DNA from: Bradyrhizobium sp. 1
Lineage (GTDB): Bacteria; Pseudomonadota; Alphaproteobacteria; Rhizobiales; Xanthobacteraceae
Assembly: GCF_023073315.1 (NCBI RefSeq)
Contig: NZ_JADPJH010000022.1
Coordinates: 408,168-472,167, forward strand
Length of the DNA stretch: 64,000 bases
Direction: 5' to 3'
The notes beneath the pieces were generated by a model. It was not told where the DNA came from. It ran no database searches and was given only the letters and a program-made list of their open reading frames with translations. The stretch's first letter is position 1. Every line of letters begins with the position of its first letter. The position numbers and the translations under genes are program-made. This document shows positions 17,032 through 25,134 of this stretch, piece by piece.

Positions 17032-18786
17032 TTACTGGGTTGTCCTGGATGCTGCAAGAATAAGGCGGTCCGCAGGCGGCAGGTCGAAGCGGGGCTCGAT
17101 GCCGAGCAGCGGCGCGATCCGCTCAATCACCTTGCCGCCGGTCGGCACGGCATTAAAGCCGGACGTGATGAAGCCGTAGGTCTCCTTCAGCGGCTGCGGC
17201 TCGTCCAGCATGATCAGGATCTGATATTTCGGATCGTCGCAGGGCATGATCGCGGTAAAGGAATTGAGCACGCGCTTCTTGGCGTAGCGTCCGTTGATGA
17301 CCTTTTCGGACGTGCCGGTCTTGCCGCCGACATAGTAGCCGTTGACGTTGGCGGTCTTGGCGGTGCCGATCTCGGCATTGAGCCGCATCAGGAACCGCAT
17401 CTTGTCGCTGGTCTCCGTCTTGACCACGCGCTTGGCCAACGCTGCCGCTTCGGACTCGCTGCGTTTCATGAAGGTCGGCGGAATTAGATAGCCGCCGTTC
17501 ACGAGTGCGTTAATCCCCATCACCGCCTGGAGCGGCGCCACCGACAGACCCTGGCCGAACGCGATGGTGACCGTGTTCAGCTCACCCCAGCGGCGCGGGA
17601 TCAGCGGAGCCGCGCTCTCCGGCAGCTCGGTGCGCAGCCGCGTCAGCTGGCCCATCTTGGCGAGGAACGCCTTGTGCGCCTCGACGCCCTGGCCGAGCGC
17701 GATCCGCGCGGCGCCGATGTTGGACGAGTAGGTGAACACTTCCTTGGTGTTGATGAAGCGTCCCAGCGAGTGGCTGTCGTGGATGGTGAACTTGCCGTAG
17801 TGCAGGTTTCCGCGCGCGTCCCACGACGAGTTCAGATTGATCTTGCCGGAGTCGAGCGCCATCGCCAGCGTGAACGCCTTGAAGGTCGAGCCCATCTCGT
17901 AGACGCCGGTGGTCAGGCGGTTGATGCGGTCGGGGTCGTGCGCTTCCTTTGGATTGTTGGGATCGAAGTCCGGAAGCGAAACCATTGCCACGATCTCGCC
18001 GGTCTTGACGTTGGAGACGATGCCGGACGCCGCCTTGGTGTGGTACTTCTCCTTGGCCTTGAGCAATTCGTCGCGCAGCGCATGCTCGACGCGCAAATCG
18101 ACCGAGAGCTCGATCGGCTTTTGCAGCCGGTCGGTGGCAAAGCCGGCGCGGTGGAGATCGGCGAGGCCCTGATTATCGAGCCACTTCTCCATGCCGGCGA
18201 TGCCCTGGTTGTCGATATTGACCAGACCGATGAGGTGGGCGACCTCGTTGCCGGTCGGATAGACGCGCTTGTTCTCGCGCAGGAAACCGATGCCGGGAAT
18301 GCCGAGCTTGTGGATGTCCTGTTGCTGCTTCGCCGTGATCTCGCGCTTGAGCCACACGAAACCCTTTCGCCCCGACAGACGCTCACGCACCTCGACCTCG
18401 TCGAGGTCGGGCACCGTGGCGGTCAGAAGCTCGATCGCCTCGTCCTTGTCGATGATGCGGCGCGGCTCGCCGAACAGGCTGGCCGCCTTGACGTCGGTCG
18501 CAAGGATGGCGCCGTTGCGGTCGACGATGTCGGGGCGCGCGGTCGCAACCACCTCTTGCGACGCCGCACGGCGCGCACTGTGGGCGTCGGCGCCGATCGC
18601 AAACATCACGAGCCGGCCGCCGATCAGCGCGTAGACCGAGGCGAACGCCAGCATTGCGAGGCCAACGCGCGCGCGCGCCTTCGCGGCGCGATCGACATTG
18701 CGCCCATAAAGCAGACTGCGGATCAGCCGCTGCCGCCAGGGCTCAGTCGGCTTCTCACCAGGTCTGGCCGGAGTCGCAGCGCTCAT
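17032..18786 (-). CDS. ftsI: Septal peptidoglycan transpeptidase FtsI (PBP3)
   Basis: FtsI is the division-specific class B penicillin-binding protein that cross-links septal peptidoglycan together with FtsW. The 584-aa product has a basic cytoplasmic N-terminus, one membrane segment (about 41-65), a pedestal domain with RPDIVDRNG, and a transpeptidase domain with the three active-site motifs: S-T-F-K (Ser300), SSN (354-356) and KTG (489-491). The start overlaps the ftsL stop by 4 nt (ATGA). Confidence 0.97.
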   Translation of the reverse strand: MSAATPARPGEKPTEPWRQRLIRSLLYGRNVDRAAKARARVGLAMLAFASVYALIGGRLVMFAIGADAHSARRAASQEVVATARPDIVDRNGAILATDVKAASLFGEPRRIIDKDEAIELLTATVPDLDEVEVRERLSGRKGFVWLKREITAKQQQDIHKLGIPGIGFLRENKRVYPTGNEVAHLIGLVNIDNQGIAGMEKWLDNQGLADLHRAGFATDRLQKPIELSVDLRVEHALRDELLKAKEKYHTKAASGIVSNVKTGEIVAMVSLPDFDPNNPKEAHDPDRINRLTTGVYEMGSTFKAFTLAMALDSGKINLNSSWDARGNLHYGKFTIHDSHSLGRFINTKEVFTYSSNIGAARIALGQGVEAHKAFLAKMGQLTRLRTELPESAAPLIPRRWGELNTVTIAFGQGLSVAPLQAVMGINALVNGGYLIPPTFMKRSESEAAALAKRVVKTETSDKMRFLMRLNAEIGTAKTANVNGYYVGGKTGTSEKVINGRYAKKRVLNSFTAIMPCDDPKYQILIMLDEPQPLKETYGFITSGFNAVPTGGKVIERIAPLLGIEPRFDLPPADRLILAASRTTQ

Positions 18787-19175
18787 TGCTTGCCCTCGGG
18801 CTGAGGCACGGAGCCTGTCACGGTATCTGGATCGCTTGCGGCTTCGATGGTGTTGAGCATGGCCCCGATCGGATCTGGCTCACCGGGCCTGAACATCCGC
18901 GGCGGACGTTCCGGCAAATTCTTCAGCTGGTCATATTGCGTGCCGTTGACCGGCTTGAGCGGCAGATGCCGCTCGGACAGGCCTTGAAGGCGCAAGGGCG
19001 CATCGAGCTTGGCCCATTCGGAGCGCAGCGAGGCGATCGCATCGCGCTGCTCGCGGATCTCCGCATGCAGCCGCAGCACCTTCTCGGTGCGCGCCGTGGA
19101 GTCCATCTTGATCCGGTAGACATAGGCCGCCGCGAAGATCAGCGCGCCGATGACGAGGAGGTGGATGAAGCGCAT
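18783..19175 (-). CDS. ftsL: Cell division protein FtsL-like
   Basis: FtsL is a small bitopic protein that forms the FtsQLB complex and activates FtsWI. The 130-aa product has an N-terminal membrane segment (about 4-20), a heptad-like coiled-coil stretch (about 29-60: KVLRLHAEIREQRDAIASLR), the AKLDAPLRLQGLSERHL region typical of alphaproteobacterial FtsL, and a Pro-rich disordered tail. Position between rsmH and ftsI with a 4-nt overlap into ftsI supports the call. FtsL proteins diverge strongly, so position and architecture carry most of the weight. Confidence 0.88.
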   Translation of the reverse strand: MRFIHLLVIGALIFAAAYVYRIKMDSTARTEKVLRLHAEIREQRDAIASLRSEWAKLDAPLRLQGLSERHLPLKPVNGTQYDQLKNLPERPPRMFRPGEPDPIGAMLNTIEAASDPDTVTGSVPQPEGKQ

Positions 19176-19178
19176 GCG

Positions 19179-20168
19179 CTAGCCTCCCCTCATCACGTCG
19201 GAGAGTTTTGGCCAGGGCGATTGCTCGTCATCGCGATGCGCGGGCGCGTCGGTGCGTTCGGCAGCACGCAGCTTTGCAGACCGCGCGCGCGGATTGTTTG
19301 CGACTTCTTCTTCGCCGGCGATGACAGGCCGCCGCGTCAGCAGCTGGAAGCTCGGAGCGGTTTGCGCCACTTCCGGCAGATGCCGCGAGCCGCCGCCGGT
19401 CTTCGAACGCTCAGCGAGGAAATTCTTGACGATGCGGTCTTCCAGCGAATGGAACGAGACCACCACGAGCCGGCCGCCGGGCTTGAGCACGCGCTCGGCC
19501 GCCGCCAGCGCGGTCTGAAGCTCGTCAAGCTCTTCGTTGACGAAGATGCGCAGGGCCTGGAACGTCCGTGTCGCCGGATGAATATCGCCGGGCTTGGAGC
19601 GAACCACCCTGCCGACGAGATCGGCGAGCGGGCGCGTGGTCGTGAACGGCGTCTCCCCGCGGTCCGCGACGACGGCGCGGGCGATGCGGCGCGAATGCCG
19701 TTCCTCGCCGAGGAGATAGATGATGTCGGCGAGATCGCCTTCCGAGGCACGCGCGACCACGTCGGCCACGGTCGGTCCCGTCTGCCCCATCCGCATGTCG
19801 AGCGGGCCGTCGAGACGGAACGAAAAGCCACGGCCGGCCTGGTCGAGCTGCATCGAGGACACGCCGACGTCCATCACGACGCCGTCGACGCCATCGACGC
19901 CTTGCGCCGCGCAGACCTCGGCGAGATTGGAGAAGCGGTCCTCGACCAGTGTCAGCCGGCCGGCGGAGCGTTCGACCAGCTCGGCGCCGCCTGCGATGGC
20001 CGTGCGGTCGCGATCGATCGCAATCAGCCGGGTTCCCGGAACATCGAGGATGGCGCGACTGTAGCCGCCCGCACCGAAGGTGGCATCGACATAAATACCG
20101 CTCTCGCGCGGCGCGAGATGGTCGACAGCCTCGCGACCGAGAACGGGGATGTGCGGAGCCGAACTCAT
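19179..20168 (-). CDS. rsmH: 16S rRNA (cytosine-1402-N4)-methyltransferase RsmH
   Basis: RsmH (MraW) methylates N4 of C1402 in 16S rRNA using S-adenosylmethionine. The product has the SAM-binding segment YVDATFGAGGYSRAIL, IAIDRDRTAIAGG, DVGVSSMQLDQAGRGFSFR, the DMRMGQ motif, the RNA-binding insertion, and SFHSLEDRIVKNFL near the C-terminus. The frame is open further upstream, but MSSAPHIPVL at 20168 is the conserved start, giving 329 aa. It is the first canonical gene of this dcw cluster; the usual upstream mraZ is not present. Confidence 0.95.
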   Translation of the reverse strand: MSSAPHIPVLGREAVDHLAPRESGIYVDATFGAGGYSRAILDVPGTRLIAIDRDRTAIAGGAELVERSAGRLTLVEDRFSNLAEVCAAQGVDGVDGVVMDVGVSSMQLDQAGRGFSFRLDGPLDMRMGQTGPTVADVVARASEGDLADIIYLLGEERHSRRIARAVVADRGETPFTTTRPLADLVGRVVRSKPGDIHPATRTFQALRIFVNEELDELQTALAAAERVLKPGGRLVVVSFHSLEDRIVKNFLAERSKTGGGSRHLPEVAQTAPSFQLLTRRPVIAGEEEVANNPRARSAKLRAAERTDAPAHRDDEQSPWPKLSDVMRGG

Positions 20169-20398
20169 GGGTAACGCCTGCCGAACGCGCATGCGAGATC
20201 GGAGACGAGCGAGCCCATAACGCCTCGAATAATTCCGCCTCGCGCCGGTTCCACGACCCAACCCTTGCCCATCATGGTTACCGCGCCCGGTCGTCCCGGG
20301 CCGCCAACCCAGTATTCCCCTTGGAATTTGTCGGGCAGCCATGGGATTTCGAGCCAAAATACGCTTTGGCCGCCTCCGGACGCGGGTCGGCTCTTCAT
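20165..20398 (-). CDS. Possible 77-aa leader ORF coupled to rsmH
   Basis: An ATG at 20398 opens 77 codons ending in a TGA that overlaps the rsmH start as ATGA. The product is Gly/Trp-rich with no recognised domain and does not resemble MraZ, which would normally occupy this position and is about twice as long. Codon pattern is unremarkable and the ribosome site is weak (GAGAG). The overlap may be chance; this may instead be 5' untranslated leader. Confidence 0.25.
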   Translation of the reverse strand: MKSRPASGGGQSVFWLEIPWLPDKFQGEYWVGGPGRPGAVTMMGKGWVVEPARGGIIRGVMGSLVSDLACAFGRRYP

Positions 20399-20566
20399 CT
20401 CTCAGTAACGGCCCTTAGCGTTAAGAAAGCGTTGACCGGCTTGTTACAAGTCGAAAAGGTCGTTCCGCGGTGATGCGTCATCCACACACATGCGCCAAAA
20501 TGCGCCCGTTAACCAAACCGCTCGATTGCGCGGAGCGGAGGGTAAAGGAATAGTAAAGAGAAGGGC
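20399..20566. promoter_or_regulatory. Divergent promoter region of the dcw cluster and the amidase gene, with CtrA-like motifs
   Basis: This AT-richer stretch separates rsmH from the divergent amidase. It contains TTAA-N7-TTGACC at 20421-20437, one mismatch from the CtrA consensus TTAA-N7-TTAACC, and a second TTAACC at 20509-20514. It is the obvious place for the main dcw promoter on the minus strand. Promoter boxes themselves are not clear to me. Confidence 0.45.
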
Positions 20567-20599
20567 TTGGCCCACTCTCCTGTCCGACTTGAGCTGTTT

Positions 20600-21463
20600 A
20601 TGTCGTCCGGTTCGTCCACACCACCTGGAACTGATTCGAAACGTCAGCGCGTTCTCCCGGTTCCCAAGGCCGCGGCGAGCATGCGGACGTTCGAACCGGA
20701 TTCCTCGACCGTCTCCGACATCATCCCTTCGCCGAACCATGGTGAGCGCGCCAAGACACGACAGCCGGACATGATCGTGCTGCACTACACCGGCATGCCC
20801 GACGTCGAGGGCGCGCTGGCGCGGCTGTGCACGGCGGGCACCGAAGTGTCGGCGCACTACATCGTGCTGGAGGACGGCCGCATCGTGCAGAGCGTGCCCG
20901 AGGCGAGGCGCGCCTGGCATGCCGGCGTTTCGGCCTGGGCCGGCGAGGACGACATCAATTCCTGTTCGATCGGCATCGAGATCGTCAATCGCGGCCACGA
21001 CTGGGGTTATCCGGAATATCCGCTGCGCCAGATCGCGGCCGTGATCGCGCTGTGCCGCGGCATCATGCTCCGCCGCAAGGTGCCGGCGCACCGGGTGCTC
21101 GGCCATTCCGACGTCGCGCCCGCGCGCAAGAAGGACCCCGGCGAAAAATTTCCGTGGCATTCGCTGGCCAATTCCGGCGTCGGACATTGGGTGACGCCGG
21201 CGCCGGTCGTGCGCGGCGAGAGCCTGATGCTCGGCACCATCAGCGACGAGGTGCTGAGCCTGCAGCAGGCACTCGCCCGATACGGCTATGGCGTGCCGCT
21301 GACCGGCAAATACGACGCCGCGACGATGGAAGTCGTCACCGCCTTCCAGCGGCATTTCCGTCCGGCGCGGCTGGATGGGGTTGCGGATCATTCGACGCTG
21401 TCGACCTTGCAGGCGCTGCTGGCGAGCTTGCCGGCGGATGCGACGGCCGTCGCGTCGAAGTGA
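20600..21463 (+). CDS. N-acetylmuramoyl-L-alanine amidase with peptidoglycan-binding domain
   Basis: AmpD/AmiD-type Zn amidases cleave the bond between MurNAc and L-Ala in peptidoglycan or its recycled fragments. The amidase_2 fold is visible: IVLHYTGM (first Zn ligand His), AHYIVLEDGRIVQSV, AWHAGVSAW, SIGIEIVNRGHDWGYPEYP, HRVLGHSDVAPARKKDPGEKFPW. A C-terminal peptidoglycan-binding repeat (VLSLQQALARYGYGVPLTGKYD to the end) follows. No clear signal peptide, so it may act in the cytoplasm on recycled muropeptides. The start is uncertain: ATG at 20600, ATG at 20681 or TTG at 20567. It is divergent from the dcw cluster. Confidence 0.88.
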   Translation: MSSGSSTPPGTDSKRQRVLPVPKAAASMRTFEPDSSTVSDIIPSPNHGERAKTRQPDMIVLHYTGMPDVEGALARLCTAGTEVSAHYIVLEDGRIVQSVPEARRAWHAGVSAWAGEDDINSCSIGIEIVNRGHDWGYPEYPLRQIAAVIALCRGIMLRRKVPAHRVLGHSDVAPARKKDPGEKFPWHSLANSGVGHWVTPAPVVRGESLMLGTISDEVLSLQQALARYGYGVPLTGKYDAATMEVVTAFQRHFRPARLDGVADHSTLSTLQALLASLPADATAVASK

Positions 21464-21480
21464 CAGTGAGGCTTGCGCCA

Positions 21481-21610
21481 GTCTCGTGTCCCGGACGCGC
21501 GAAGCGCGAGCCGGGACCCAGTCGGCGACAAGATCGGCGACGGTGAGATGGGCCCCGGCTCTGCAACGCATCGCTAAAGAAGCGCTGCGTTGCGTCCGGG
21601 GCAAGAGAGG
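21481..21610. repeat. Family-1 palindromic intergenic repeat, copy c
   Basis: About 130 bp between the convergent amidase and sigma factor genes. It has GTCTCGTGTCCCGGACGCG at the left, GAGCCGGGACCCA and TGGGCCCCGGCTC in the middle, and GCGTCCGGGGCAAGAGA at the right. It is the third copy of the family found around ftsW. Its position between convergent genes fits a bidirectional terminator or mRNA-end role. Confidence 0.85.
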
Positions 21611-21611
21611 C

Positions 21612-22847
21612 CTACCCCATCTCCCTCAGCCGCCGCGCATAGAGCCGCCGCAACGGCTCGAGGTGCGTCGCCTCCGTTGCCGCGCGATAGGCCTCGCGCG
21701 CCTCGTCCTTGCGCCCCAACCGTCGCAGCAGATCCGCGCGCACTGCGGGCAACAGCTCATAGCCACGCAAGCCCCCGCGGGCAGCGGTCGCATCGACGAG
21801 ATCGAGCGCGCGTGCCGGACCGTCAACCATCGACACTGCCGCGGCGTGGTTGAGCTCGACCACCGGCGACGGGTTGATGCGCAGCAGCACCTCGTAGAGC
21901 CCGGCGATCTGCGGCCAGTCGGTTTGTTCATAGCTTGGCGCCCGCGCATGCAGCGCGGCGATCGCGGCCTGCACGACATACGGTTGCGGCAAGCCGGGCA
22001 CGCGCAGCGCATCGTCCACCAGACGCAGCCCCTCGTCGATCTGCGCGCGATCCCAGAGCGTGCGGTCCTGCTCTTCCAGCAGCACGATGTCCCCGGTCTG
22101 TGTCTCGCGCCCGGCGCGGCGCGCATCGTGCAGCAGCATCAAGGCCAGCAGGCCCTTGATGCCGGCGCGATCGGGCATCAGCCGCTCCACCAGGCGGCCG
22201 AGCCTGATCGCCTCGGCGGCGAGATCGGGCCGCATCAAATCCGCGCCCTCGGTCGCGACATAGCCCTCAGTGAAGACGAGATAGATCACGGCGAGCACAC
22301 CATCGAGCCGCGGCGCCAGCGCATCGCGCTCGGGCACTTCATAGGGAATGCCGGCGAGCCTGATCTTCTGCTTGGCACGGACGAGGCGCTGCGCCATGGC
22401 ATCCTCGCTGGCCAGAAAGGCGCGCGCGACTTGCGCGGTCGAGAGCCCGCAGACGGTGCGCAGCGTCAGCGCGACCTGGACCTCGGGCGCGAACGCGGGA
22501 TGGCAACAGGTGAAGATCAGCCGCAGCATGTCGTCGTCGAGCACGGCCGGCGGTTCGTCGGACATTTGCGCGTTCAGCTCAATCTCGTGCAGAAACGCCT
22601 GCTGCTTGCCGCGAAAAGCGATCCGGCGACGGACCCGATCGATCGCCTTGTGCTTGGCGACATTGACCAGCCAGGCGCGCGGATTGTCCGGCATCTCGCA
22701 AACCGGCCAGCGCTCCAGCGCGACCGCAAAGGCGTCCTGGAGGGCCTCCTCGGCGAGATCGAAATCGCCGACGAGGCGGATCAGCGTGGCCAGCGCCCGC
22801 CCCGCCTCGTCGCGAAAGACCGTCTCGATGTCGGCAGGAGAGATCAC
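21612..22847 (-). CDS. ECF sigma factor, ECF42-like, with C-terminal TPR-like domain
   Basis: This 411-aa protein begins with an ECF sigma region 2 (DFDLAEEALQDAFAVALERW, NPRAWLVNVAKHKAIDRVRRR), then region 4 (CCHPAFAPEVQVALTLRTV, GLSTAQVARAFLASEDAMAQR). About 230 more residues form a helical, TPR-like C-terminal domain. That architecture, and translational coupling to a YCII-domain gene, are known marks of the ECF42 group, in which no classical anti-sigma factor is present and the C-terminal domain is needed for activity. The start overlaps the YCII gene stop by 4 nt. Confidence 0.93.
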   Translation of the reverse strand: MISPADIETVFRDEAGRALATLIRLVGDFDLAEEALQDAFAVALERWPVCEMPDNPRAWLVNVAKHKAIDRVRRRIAFRGKQQAFLHEIELNAQMSDEPPAVLDDDMLRLIFTCCHPAFAPEVQVALTLRTVCGLSTAQVARAFLASEDAMAQRLVRAKQKIRLAGIPYEVPERDALAPRLDGVLAVIYLVFTEGYVATEGADLMRPDLAAEAIRLGRLVERLMPDRAGIKGLLALMLLHDARRAGRETQTGDIVLLEEQDRTLWDRAQIDEGLRLVDDALRVPGLPQPYVVQAAIAALHARAPSYEQTDWPQIAGLYEVLLRINPSPVVELNHAAAVSMVDGPARALDLVDATAARGGLRGYELLPAVRADLLRRLGRKDEAREAYRAATEATHLEPLRRLYARRLREMG

Positions 22848-23197
22848 GTGTTGTAGATCATCACCGGCCTGACCTCGATGGACCCGTCCCGGGCCCCAGG
22901 AATCCGCGCGGCCAGCTCGATCGCGGCATCGAGATCCTTGGCCTCGACCAGATAATAGCCGCCGAGTTGCTCACGTGTTTCCGCGAACGGGCCGTCGGTC
23001 GTGAGAGTCTTGCCCTCGCGCACGCGCACGGTGGTCGCGGTGGTCGTCGGCTGCAGTCCGTCGCCTGCCTTGAAATGGCCACTCTGGACGATGGACTGCG
23101 TATAGGTGCCGTACTCCGCCGACATCTTCTGGCGGTTCTCCGGGGTCATCTTGCTCAATTCCGCTTCGTTCCGGTAGATCAGCAGCAGATACTGCAT
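22844..23197 (-). CDS. YCII-related (DGPF) domain protein, ECF42 partner
   Basis: A 117-aa single-domain protein. It starts MQYLLLIYRNEAE and contains TTDGPFAETREQLGGYYLVEAKDLDAA, including the DGPF motif that names the family, and ends in EVRPV. Such proteins are almost always encoded with ECF42 sigma factors and are typical targets of them; the biochemical role is not established. It is the first gene of the pair and overlaps the sigma gene by 4 nt. Confidence 0.93.
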   Translation of the reverse strand: MQYLLLIYRNEAELSKMTPENRQKMSAEYGTYTQSIVQSGHFKAGDGLQPTTTATTVRVREGKTLTTDGPFAETREQLGGYYLVEAKDLDAAIELAARIPGARDGSIEVRPVMIYNT

Positions 23198-23307
23198 TGC
23201 TCACTCCTGTGGTCGGTGGGATCACCGACATCCAGTCGAACGGGGCACGGACCAAACGACATCTTCAGGATAAATTATTTTCAGCCGCGCGTGCGCTGCG
23301 ATCTCGA

Positions 23308-23337
23308 CTTGACGGAACCGTCACAAATGCTCCATGC
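23308..23337 (+). promoter_or_regulatory. Candidate rnpB promoter
   Basis: CTTGAC at 23308-23313 is a good alphaproteobacterial -35 box about 33 bp before the inferred 5' end of rnpB. The -10 region, around CCATGC at 23332-23337, is a poor match to the consensus, so only the -35 half is convincing. Confidence 0.4.
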
Positions 23338-23345
23338 GTACCCCG

Positions 23346-23758
23346 TCAGTCGGCCGGACGGCCGCTCCGGCAAGTGCCGAAAGGCCGCCGGGGAGGAAAG
23401 TCCGGGCTCCCTTGACATACGGTGCCGGATAACGTCCGGCGGGGGCAACCCCAGGGAAAGTGCCACAGAGAACGAACCGCTCCCTCCTCGGAGGAAGTAA
23501 GGGTGAAAAGGTGCGGTAAGAGCGCACCGCGGCTCCGGCAACGGGACCGGCATGGTAAACCCCACCGGGAGCAAAACCGAATAGGGACGGCGTAGCGGGC
23601 TGTTCGCGCAAGCGATAACGCCGCGGGGCGATGTCAGGCCCGCCGTCCGGGTAGGTTGCTCGAGGCCATGTGCAAACATGGTCCCAGAGGAATGGCCGTC
23701 ACGTATCGTTCGCGCAAGCGGGCGGTGCCTTACAGAACCCGGCTTACAGGCCGGCTGA
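23346..23758 (+). ncRNA. rnpB: RNase P RNA (type A)
   Basis: This is the catalytic RNA of RNase P, which removes 5' leaders from tRNA precursors. The conserved 5' block is at 23391-23408 (GAGGAAAGTCCGGGCTCC), the universal P4/J region signature. The 3' half carries the matching ACAGAAnCCGGCTTA block near 23732-23746. The ends pair as helix P1 (AGTCGGCC with GGCCGGCT), which fixes the boundaries at about 23346 and 23758, giving roughly 413 nt. Internal elements such as CATGGTAAACCCCACCGG and GCCGTCACG fit the alphaproteobacterial type A fold. An unbroken antisense reading frame across it is an artefact. Confidence 0.95.
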
Positions 23759-23832
23759 TACTCTAAAGGCGTTTTCGAGCGAAGTGGGTTTCCGGTTCGC
23801 ATGAAGAAAACGCGTCTTACTAAAGAAGCGAC

Positions 23833-23865
23833 GAGGGGTTCGATGCTAACCGCATCGGACCCCTC
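23833..23865. terminator. Hairpin between rnpB and the convergent hydrolase gene
   Basis: Arms at 23833-23846 and 23852-23865 form a 14-bp stem with one G-T pair and a 5-nt loop (TAACC). A second small hairpin (CACCA...TGGTG) follows at 23865-23878. No strong T run on the plus strand. Lying between two convergent transcription units, it probably ends one or both. Confidence 0.55.
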
Positions 23866-23887
23866 ACCATTTCTGGTGACGAAGGAG

Positions 23888-24613
23888 CTAGCCGACGATC
23901 TCGTCCAACACACCCATCAGCGCCTCCGGCGCCGTCACGTTCGGCGCGTGACTGGCGTCGAGCTCGAAATAGCCCCAACCCTCCTCGCTCCTGGCCCGCT
24001 TGGCGAACTGCCCGAACACGTCGCCGGGCGGGATGCGCTTGCAGTAGATGTAGCTGCGCGGCATTGCAGGTTCGCCGTGTTGGAGCTTCAGCTTCGCCTC
24101 GAAACATTTGAGCGGCATGCTGACGCGGCGCGCGTTGAGCCAGTCGAGAGCAGCCTGCGGCGTATCCGGCGGCGGGGGATTCGGCGGGATGCGGTAGCCA
24201 TCACCGGACGCGACCGCCTTCCACATCGGCTCGCGCGCGCCCTCGTTGAGATCAAGCAGCGATTGGCCATCGCGCGGCACGAAGGCGTCGAGATAGATCA
24301 ATTGCGTCACGCGCTCGCGGGCGCGATCGGCGACACCGGTCGCGACCATGCCGCCATAGCTGTGGCCGAGCAGCACGATGTCGCTGAGGTCCTCGAACTT
24401 GATGACGTTGAGGATGTCCTGGATGTGCGTATCGAGATCGATCGCGGGGCTGGCGAGATGCGCGCGCTCGCCGAGCCCGGTGTAGGTCGGCGCCACCAGG
24501 CGGTGACCGGCCTGCGCCATCAGCGGATGCATCTTTGTCCAGGCCCATCCGCCGGACCATGCACCATGACAGAGGAGAAAAGTCTTCGCACGTGGGGCCA
24601 TCGGCGTTTCCAT
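23888..24613 (-). CDS. Alpha/beta hydrolase (esterase-like)
   Basis: A 241-aa cytoplasmic hydrolase. LLCHGAWSGGWAW carries the oxyanion-hole HG motif near residue 15, GHSYGG holds the nucleophile Ser near residue 103, and a late DASHAPN segment near residue 225 supplies the catalytic His, with Asp in LDAF or nearby. The closest recognisable relatives are plant-type methyl-salicylate esterases and bacterial hydrolases of unknown substrate, so the substrate is not known. It stands alone, convergent with rnpB and 62 bp downstream of the DUF983 gene on the same strand. Confidence 0.85.
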   Translation of the reverse strand: METPMAPRAKTFLLCHGAWSGGWAWTKMHPLMAQAGHRLVAPTYTGLGERAHLASPAIDLDTHIQDILNVIKFEDLSDIVLLGHSYGGMVATGVADRARERVTQLIYLDAFVPRDGQSLLDLNEGAREPMWKAVASGDGYRIPPNPPPPDTPQAALDWLNARRVSMPLKCFEAKLKLQHGEPAMPRSYIYCKRIPPGDVFGQFAKRARSEEGWGYFELDASHAPNVTAPEALMGVLDEIVG

Positions 24614-24675
24614 CGTTCTTGTTTGTACGATGGAATGTAGCGGCCGGCCGCGCGATGTAAACGCTGCGGCTCCCC

Positions 24676-25110
24676 TCAGGCAGTGCGCGTGTCCGCCTTG
24701 ACGAGCACGGGCGCGAGCCCGGCGGCTTCGCGCCGCAGCTTGCCCGCCTCAAAGCCGTGCATGCCAATCTGCCATTGCAGGCCGACGATGGCGCCCTTGG
24801 TCGGCTGCAGCAGCGCGAGCGAGGCGAACAGCGTCACCGGCAGCCACACTGCCAGTTGCAGCCAGACCGGCGGCGCATAGGCGGTCTCGACCGCGAGGAT
24901 GGCGGGCACCACGAGATGGCCGACCACGACCATCACGAGATAGGCCGGAAAATCGTCGGCGCGCTGGTGAAACAGCTCCTCGCCGCAATGGTCGCAGCTG
25001 TCCGCGACCTTCAGGAAACGGCCGAACAGATGTCCTTCGCCGCAGTTCGGGCACTTGCCCAGGAAGCCGCGCCACATGGCCTTTGAGAGAGAGACTGAAC
25101 CGGTTGCCAT
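24676..25110 (-). CDS. DUF983 membrane protein with zinc-ribbon N-terminus
   Basis: The 144-aa product has a short N-terminal domain with two CxxC knuckles (CPNCGEG and CDHCGEE), as in small zinc ribbons. Two membrane segments follow: DDFPAYLVMVVVGHLVVPAILAVE and LAVWLPVTLFASLALLQPTKG. This is the DUF983 layout; no function is established. Start chosen at MATGSVSLSK (25110), preceded by AGAGG; an ATG at 25140 is possible. It diverges from a MocR regulator gene, and the repeat operator at 25135-25196 lies just upstream, so that regulator may control it. Confidence 0.85.
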   Translation of the reverse strand: MATGSVSLSKAMWRGFLGKCPNCGEGHLFGRFLKVADSCDHCGEELFHQRADDFPAYLVMVVVGHLVVPAILAVETAYAPPVWLQLAVWLPVTLFASLALLQPTKGAIVGLQWQIGMHGFEAGKLRREAAGLAPVLVKADTRTA

Positions 25111-25134
25111 CACAGCACCTCTTCCTTTTCGCTG

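Noticed and set aside
18654..20174. 506-aa plus-strand frame opposite ftsI start, ftsL and rsmH
   Set aside because: Spans three certain genes on the other strand; only GC-driven openness.
23281..23913. 210-aa minus-strand frame across the rnpB gene
   Set aside because: It is the reverse complement of RNase P RNA, a known source of false proteins (QPACKPGSVRH-like). The RNA signature is decisive.
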